Positions 60,779-64,000 of a stretch of 64,000 bases of DNA are shown here, one piece after another (position 1 is the first letter of the stretch; each line of letters starts with the position of its first letter). The notes under the pieces were generated by a model that worked only from the letters and a program-made list of their open reading frames with translations, made no database searches and had not been told where the DNA came from. A program made the translations under genes and the position numbers. The stretch spans positions 806,001 to 870,000 of the forward strand of contig OY763325.1 in the NCBI GenBank assembly GCA_963667315.1. Reading direction: 5' to 3'. This DNA comes from DAINPP01 sp963667315 (GTDB taxonomy: Bacteria; Thermotogota; Thermotogae; MWEM01).

Positions 60779-61534
60779 TTACACTTTCACCCAATATGAA
60801 CTACCATCGGCTTCGCGTTCAAAAAACCCATATTCAATGAGGTATCTTCTTAAAAGCGGGAAATCATGATAGAGACTTTTCAGTATTTCGTTTACGTCCT
60901 TTTCGCTATACGTTTTTCCGGTTTCAAATTTTTTTATAATTTCATATAAAATGATCAGTTTTTCCTTCTCTTTCGTTGGGAATCTCAGCAATTCTCCCGT
61001 TTTACCAAAAATGTTTTTAAGGCATTTGTCTTTCTCTTTCTCTGTAATAGCATACCTTTCATCAATTTGAGTAGCCGATCTGTGAATATCGATCATCTTT
61101 TCCTCTTGACTTGTTTTTTCATCAAGCAGTTCATAAATTGCAAGAAAAACTTTTGCCTGCTTTGCTTTCTCTTTCAATCGAAATCTGTGGTTTCTAACGT
61201 TCGAGTTGGATATGTGCATTTCCTTTGCTATCTGAGAATCATTTAATCCATTAATGAACATTTTTACAATCTCTGTTTGAATATCAGATAAACCTGTATA
61301 TTTTTTATCCAATGCGATGAGGGCATTTAATACCGATTCATGTTCTATTTTTATGTGTTCCTCCATTTTTTTCCACGCAGTCAATAATTTACCATCTGAA
61401 TTGTAAATAACACCCTCATCATATTTTTCCCCACATATCAAACAGGAATAACAGCCTTCTTTTTCTGAAAAAGAATATCCTTTTTTCAATTCTTCGATTG
61501 AAGAATTCCAAAATAATTCATATATCGTCTTCAT
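60779..61534 (-). CDS. LuxR-type HTH regulator with C-terminal DUF2087 domain
   Basis: About 251 residues. A CxxC segment (EGCYSCLICGEKYDEG) near residue 30 and a His-containing stretch (WKKMEEHIKIEHESV) could bind metal. A LuxR-type HTH follows (LSDIQTEIVKMFINGLNDSQIAKEMHISNSNVRNHRFRLKEKAK). The C-terminal DUF2087 shows LLRFPTKEKEKLIILYEIIKKFETGKTYSEKDVNEILKSLYHDFPLLRRYLIEYGFFER. Regulators of this type are common in Firmicutes. Its start ATG 61534 follows GGAGG. It is 59 bases upstream of the cyclase gene, so it may control the locus or be transcribed with it. Confidence 0.8.
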   Translation of the reverse strand: MKTIYELFWNSSIEELKKGYSFSEKEGCYSCLICGEKYDEGVIYNSDGKLLTAWKKMEEHIKIEHESVLNALIALDKKYTGLSDIQTEIVKMFINGLNDSQIAKEMHISNSNVRNHRFRLKEKAKQAKVFLAIYELLDEKTSQEEKMIDIHRSATQIDERYAITEKEKDKCLKNIFGKTGELLRFPTKEKEKLIILYEIIKKFETGKTYSEKDVNEILKSLYHDFPLLRRYLIEYGFFEREADGSSYWVKV

Positions 61535-61665
61535 TTTACACCTCCACACACAAAATACCATATTGTTTGATATAAGTCAAACTTTTAAAATATTCGTCAC
61601 TATAAAAATATTTTACTTTTTTCATAATTCATGGTATAGTCTAATAAATTTATGGAGGGGTAAAT

Positions 61666-62046
61666 TTGAGAAATATTGAACTTATATTTATCTGTGCAAC
61701 TTTTATAACTGGTTTATTTGGTGTTTTCAATTCAAAAAACCTCATAAAAAAACTCCTGATGCTTGGTGTTTTAAACGCTTCAACCATTGGATTTTTTCTA
61801 TATATTGGTTCAAAGAATTCTATCATCCCGCCAATTATATCTTTAGATACTTTGATTTTAAGATCAGATTATTATGCAGACCCCTTACCGCAGGCATTAA
61901 TGCTGACAGCTGTTGTAATCGGTTTTGCAACACAATCCCTCTCACTTGTGTATGTCATGTTTCTTTCCAGCCACTATCATACAATTGAAGAGGATAAGAT
62001 TGAAAAACTTGTTGAAGAGGAAAGAAAAAATGAGCTTGAATCCTGA
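61666..62046 (+). CDS. mnhC: Mrp-type Na+/H+ antiporter subunit C (MnhC/NuoK-like)
   Basis: 126 residues with three membrane helices: IELIFICATFITGLFGVFNS, LLMLGVLNASTIGFFLYIG and ALMLTAVVIGFATQSLSLVYV. The segment YADPLPQALMLTAVVIGFA is the MnhC/MrpC signature. Mrp complexes exchange Na+ or other cations for H+ across the membrane. It starts TTG 61666 after GGAGGGG. The next gene overlaps it by 17 bases. The gene order in the window (C, then two D-type subunits) is unlike the full seven-gene operon, of which only part is visible. Confidence 0.88.
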   Translation: MRNIELIFICATFITGLFGVFNSKNLIKKLLMLGVLNASTIGFFLYIGSKNSIIPPIISLDTLILRSDYYADPLPQALMLTAVVIGFATQSLSLVYVMFLSSHYHTIEEDKIEKLVEEERKNELES

Positions 62047-63514
62047 AATTATTCAACTTTTCATTATCCTGTCCATTTCTTTTCCTTTTCTCATCCCTTT
62101 ATTCAAGAAATATGGGAAAATGATCCCATTATTACACATCGGTCTTGGTATGATCATGCTTATATTCTATTGGGCATCCAGAGATTATAATGATATCACT
62201 ATTATTTTTGGCGGTCATAATGCGTTGAATGGTATAGAAATACTGTTTGATTTCAACAGTTCTATCTTTCTTCTTTCAACGTATATTGTTTTTTTTTGCG
62301 TCCTGTTTTATACATTTTCCGAGCGAAATGATTGGAAATACTATTTTCTGATAAATCTGCTAATGGCAGATTTAACTTGTCTATTCATGGCAAATGATCT
62401 ATTCAATATTTACGTGACACTTGAATTGTTATCGTTAATCTGTTATCTATTAATCTCTTATAAAAACAAGCGTTTACAAATTTGGGCAAGCTTAAAATAC
62501 ATGATCCTTGGAGCTATCAGTTTTAACATTTATATACTTGGTGTTGCGATGATTTATAATTCTACCGGTTCACTTAACCTATCTTCCCTCAGTAATATGG
62601 CTGTCAATACGCTTCCTGTTTTATTGATATTCTTCACATTGCTTGTAAAATCAGGTTTCTTTTTTTTCAGTATGTGGTTGCCACTTGCCCAATCAGAATC
62701 TGAGAGTCAAGTTTCAGCAATCTTGTCCTCAGCTGTCGATAAAGCAGGGTTATTCCTGATATTGAGACTGAAGAACGTCTTCCATTTACAAGAACTGGAT
62801 ATATTTTTAACTTCGGCTGCCGTTATCACAATCATCTTCGGAACTTTCTTCTCTATCAAGCAGAAAAATATTAAAATGATTTTGGGATTTAGTACGATGT
62901 CTCAAATGGGTATTTTACTTCTTGGAAGTGGAACAGCCGTTATTTTATACGCCTTTTCACATTCTATAATAAAAACAATCTTATTTTTAACAAGCGGATA
63001 TATTTATTCGAAATATGGCACAAATAACCTTTTTAAAAGAACTTTTAAGCTGCCTAAAAGCTTTTTTCTCTCTTCATGGGTTGCCTATCTATCAATTTCA
63101 GGCTTGCCTTTTTTTCTCGGAAGTATATACAAACATAATATTAAAAATGGACAGCCTGAATTATTAAAATATTTGCTAGTCATAGCTACAATCGGTTCAA
63201 TAGTTGCTATCGGAAGGATCCTTTTCAGGCTAAGGATTTCAAAGAGTGAAACGGTATCTCCAACAAAAATGATAGCGATAATACTCCCACTGATTATTAG
63301 TTTGACAGTCGGAATCATCAGCACCCTTAACGATATTAAAGGGTACTATTTTATAGAAACTACATTACTTTTTGCTATCGGTTTGCTGATTTTGTATTTA
63401 ACAAAATCAAAGATCAGATACTGCTATAATTATAAGGTATTCAATTTATCCAATGCTATTTCTTATTACTATTTTATTTTGTTTTTCATGTTCTTAATCT
63501 GTATATTCTTTTAA
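62030..63514 (+). CDS. Mrp-type antiporter subunit D, first copy (NuoN/MnhD-like)
   Basis: 494 residues with about twelve to fourteen membrane helices. It has the proton-pumping family signature FMANDLFNIYVTLELLSLICYLLIS with a membrane Glu, and KSGFFFFSMWLPLAQSESESQVSAILSSAVDKAGLF with a Lys, as in NuoN/MnhD/MrpD. ATG 62030 is preferred over the upstream reading from 61925, whose 35 extra residues overlap mnhC and look non-family. A second D-type gene begins 14 bases after the stop. Confidence 0.85.
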   Translation: MSLNPEIIQLFIILSISFPFLIPLFKKYGKMIPLLHIGLGMIMLIFYWASRDYNDITIIFGGHNALNGIEILFDFNSSIFLLSTYIVFFCVLFYTFSERNDWKYYFLINLLMADLTCLFMANDLFNIYVTLELLSLICYLLISYKNKRLQIWASLKYMILGAISFNIYILGVAMIYNSTGSLNLSSLSNMAVNTLPVLLIFFTLLVKSGFFFFSMWLPLAQSESESQVSAILSSAVDKAGLFLILRLKNVFHLQELDIFLTSAAVITIIFGTFFSIKQKNIKMILGFSTMSQMGILLLGSGTAVILYAFSHSIIKTILFLTSGYIYSKYGTNNLFKRTFKLPKSFFLSSWVAYLSISGLPFFLGSIYKHNIKNGQPELLKYLLVIATIGSIVAIGRILFRLRISKSETVSPTKMIAIILPLIISLTVGIISTLNDIKGYYFIETTLLFAIGLLILYLTKSKIRYCYNYKVFNLSNAISYYYFILFFMFLICIFF

Positions 63515-63528
63515 TTGAGGTGAACTTT

Positions 63529-64000
63529 TTGAATTTTTTCTCTATACAGTCCCTGATAATAATCTGTTTGTTTATCCCTTTCTCGATCCCACTGTTTAGA
63601 AAATATTGCAAAATAATACCGTTTTTTCAGATTATGATTATTTTTATTTTTTTGTTCCTCGTTTTTAAAAATCAGCATTTATTACCTTTAAAAGCTACTT
63701 TTGGTGGTTGGGATAATTTCAGAGGCGTTGAGATATTCTTTGATTTTAATTCCTTACTGTTCATAGCCAGTGCAAATATCGTATTCTTTTCCGTTTTATT
63801 GTACTCTCTTTCGTTAAAAAGAGATTGGAAATATTATTTTCTTATCAATCTGTTACTGACAAACCTAATCTGTTTATTTGTCGCTAATGACCTTTTTAAC
63901 GTCTATGTAACTTTGGAACTACTTTCTCTCCTTTCTTATCTATTAATCTCCTTTCAGATGAAAACAAGACAGATCTGGGCAAGTTTAAAATACATGCTTT
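63529..64000 (+). CDS. Mrp-type antiporter subunit D, second copy (partial)
   Basis: Starts at TTG 63529, 6 bases after GAGGTGA; 157 codons are visible before the right edge. The translation contains DWKYYFLINLLLTNLICLF, then VANDLFNVYVTLELLSLLSYLLIS and RQIWASLKYML, nearly identical to the first copy (DWKYYFLINLLMADLTCLF, MANDLFNIYVTLELLSLICYLLIS, LQIWASLKYMI). This is a tandem paralog of the preceding gene. The rest of the operon lies outside the window. Confidence 0.85.
   Translation, partial: MNFFSIQSLIIICLFIPFSIPLFRKYCKIIPFFQIMIIFIFLFLVFKNQHLLPLKATFGGWDNFRGVEIFFDFNSLLFIASANIVFFSVLLYSLSLKRDWKYYFLINLLLTNLICLFVANDLFNVYVTLELLSLLSYLLISFQMKTRQIWASLKYML

Overview
The window is an AT-rich, densely packed bacterial chromosome segment. 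No rRNA, tRNA, CRISPR array, insertion sequence or phage gene was found. Several traits point to a Thermotogota-like bacterium, probably a mesophilic or moderately thermophilic relative of the Kosmotogales/Petrotogales. These are a CIRCE-controlled hrcA-grpE-dnaJ operon without dnaK, a short DnaE-type polymerase, a DUF4384/PEGA surface protein, a GlgP-type glucan phosphorylase, HflK/HflC, and a long-form radical SAM protein resembling enzymes proposed to join lipid tails in Thermotoga. This placement is an inference from gene content; no phylogeny was run.

Layout. 1-7.6 kb (minus strand): one tight operon with an XseB-like protein, DnaE, FolD, RqcH, a very divergent sliding-clamp-like protein and a 2-amino-3-ketobutyrate CoA ligase that runs off the left edge. 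7.7-15.5 kb (plus): a SixA-CHAD fusion, a secreted protein, SmpB, YqeY, a GlmL/MutL-type ATPase and a four-gene Fe-S assembly block with two cysteine desulfurases and two IscU-type scaffolds, one fused to a DUF59-like domain and one lacking a ligand Cys. 15.5-20 kb (minus): the radical SAM protein, then dnaJ, grpE and hrcA. 20.3-23.4 kb (plus): a TetR regulator with a methyltransferase, then a cell-wall amidase. 23.4-33 kb (minus): frameshifted murD, guaB, MreC-like and degenerate MreB-like genes, DUF1015, a Crp-like regulator, cysS and gltX. 33-41.5 kb: an S24-type repressor, a GH13 enzyme, a cobalamin riboswitch with btuF-btuC, a CYTH protein, HU and the PEGA protein. 41.7-44.6 kb: a Fur-family regulator with znuA-znuC-znuB. 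44.7-58.5 kb (plus): glgP, mtnA, tatD, hflK-hflC, a YigZ gene with an apparent AUU start, a GAF-type membrane protein, an LCP envelope gene group and an MFS transporter. 58.5-61.5 kb (minus): a previously unlisted lasso-peptide-like locus. 61.7-64 kb (plus): the start of an Mrp-type cation/proton antiporter operon.

The most novel signals are three. First, a 35-residue lasso-peptide-like precursor (58597-58704, minus) lies next to an asparagine-synthetase-like cyclase whose N-terminal glutaminase Cys is absent; no leader protease or RRE gene is nearby. Second, the same 19-bp operator occurs upstream of the TetR gene and, twice, around the promoter of the radical SAM gene. This predicts a small regulon for a possible membrane-lipid enzyme. 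Third, a highly diverged beta-clamp-like protein shares an operon with a DnaE that has lost its PHP metal ligands. Other oddities are the A7 slippery site that splits murD, the AUU start of the YigZ gene, a terminator-like hairpin inside the 5' end of btuC and a possible 7-1-7 Zur box.
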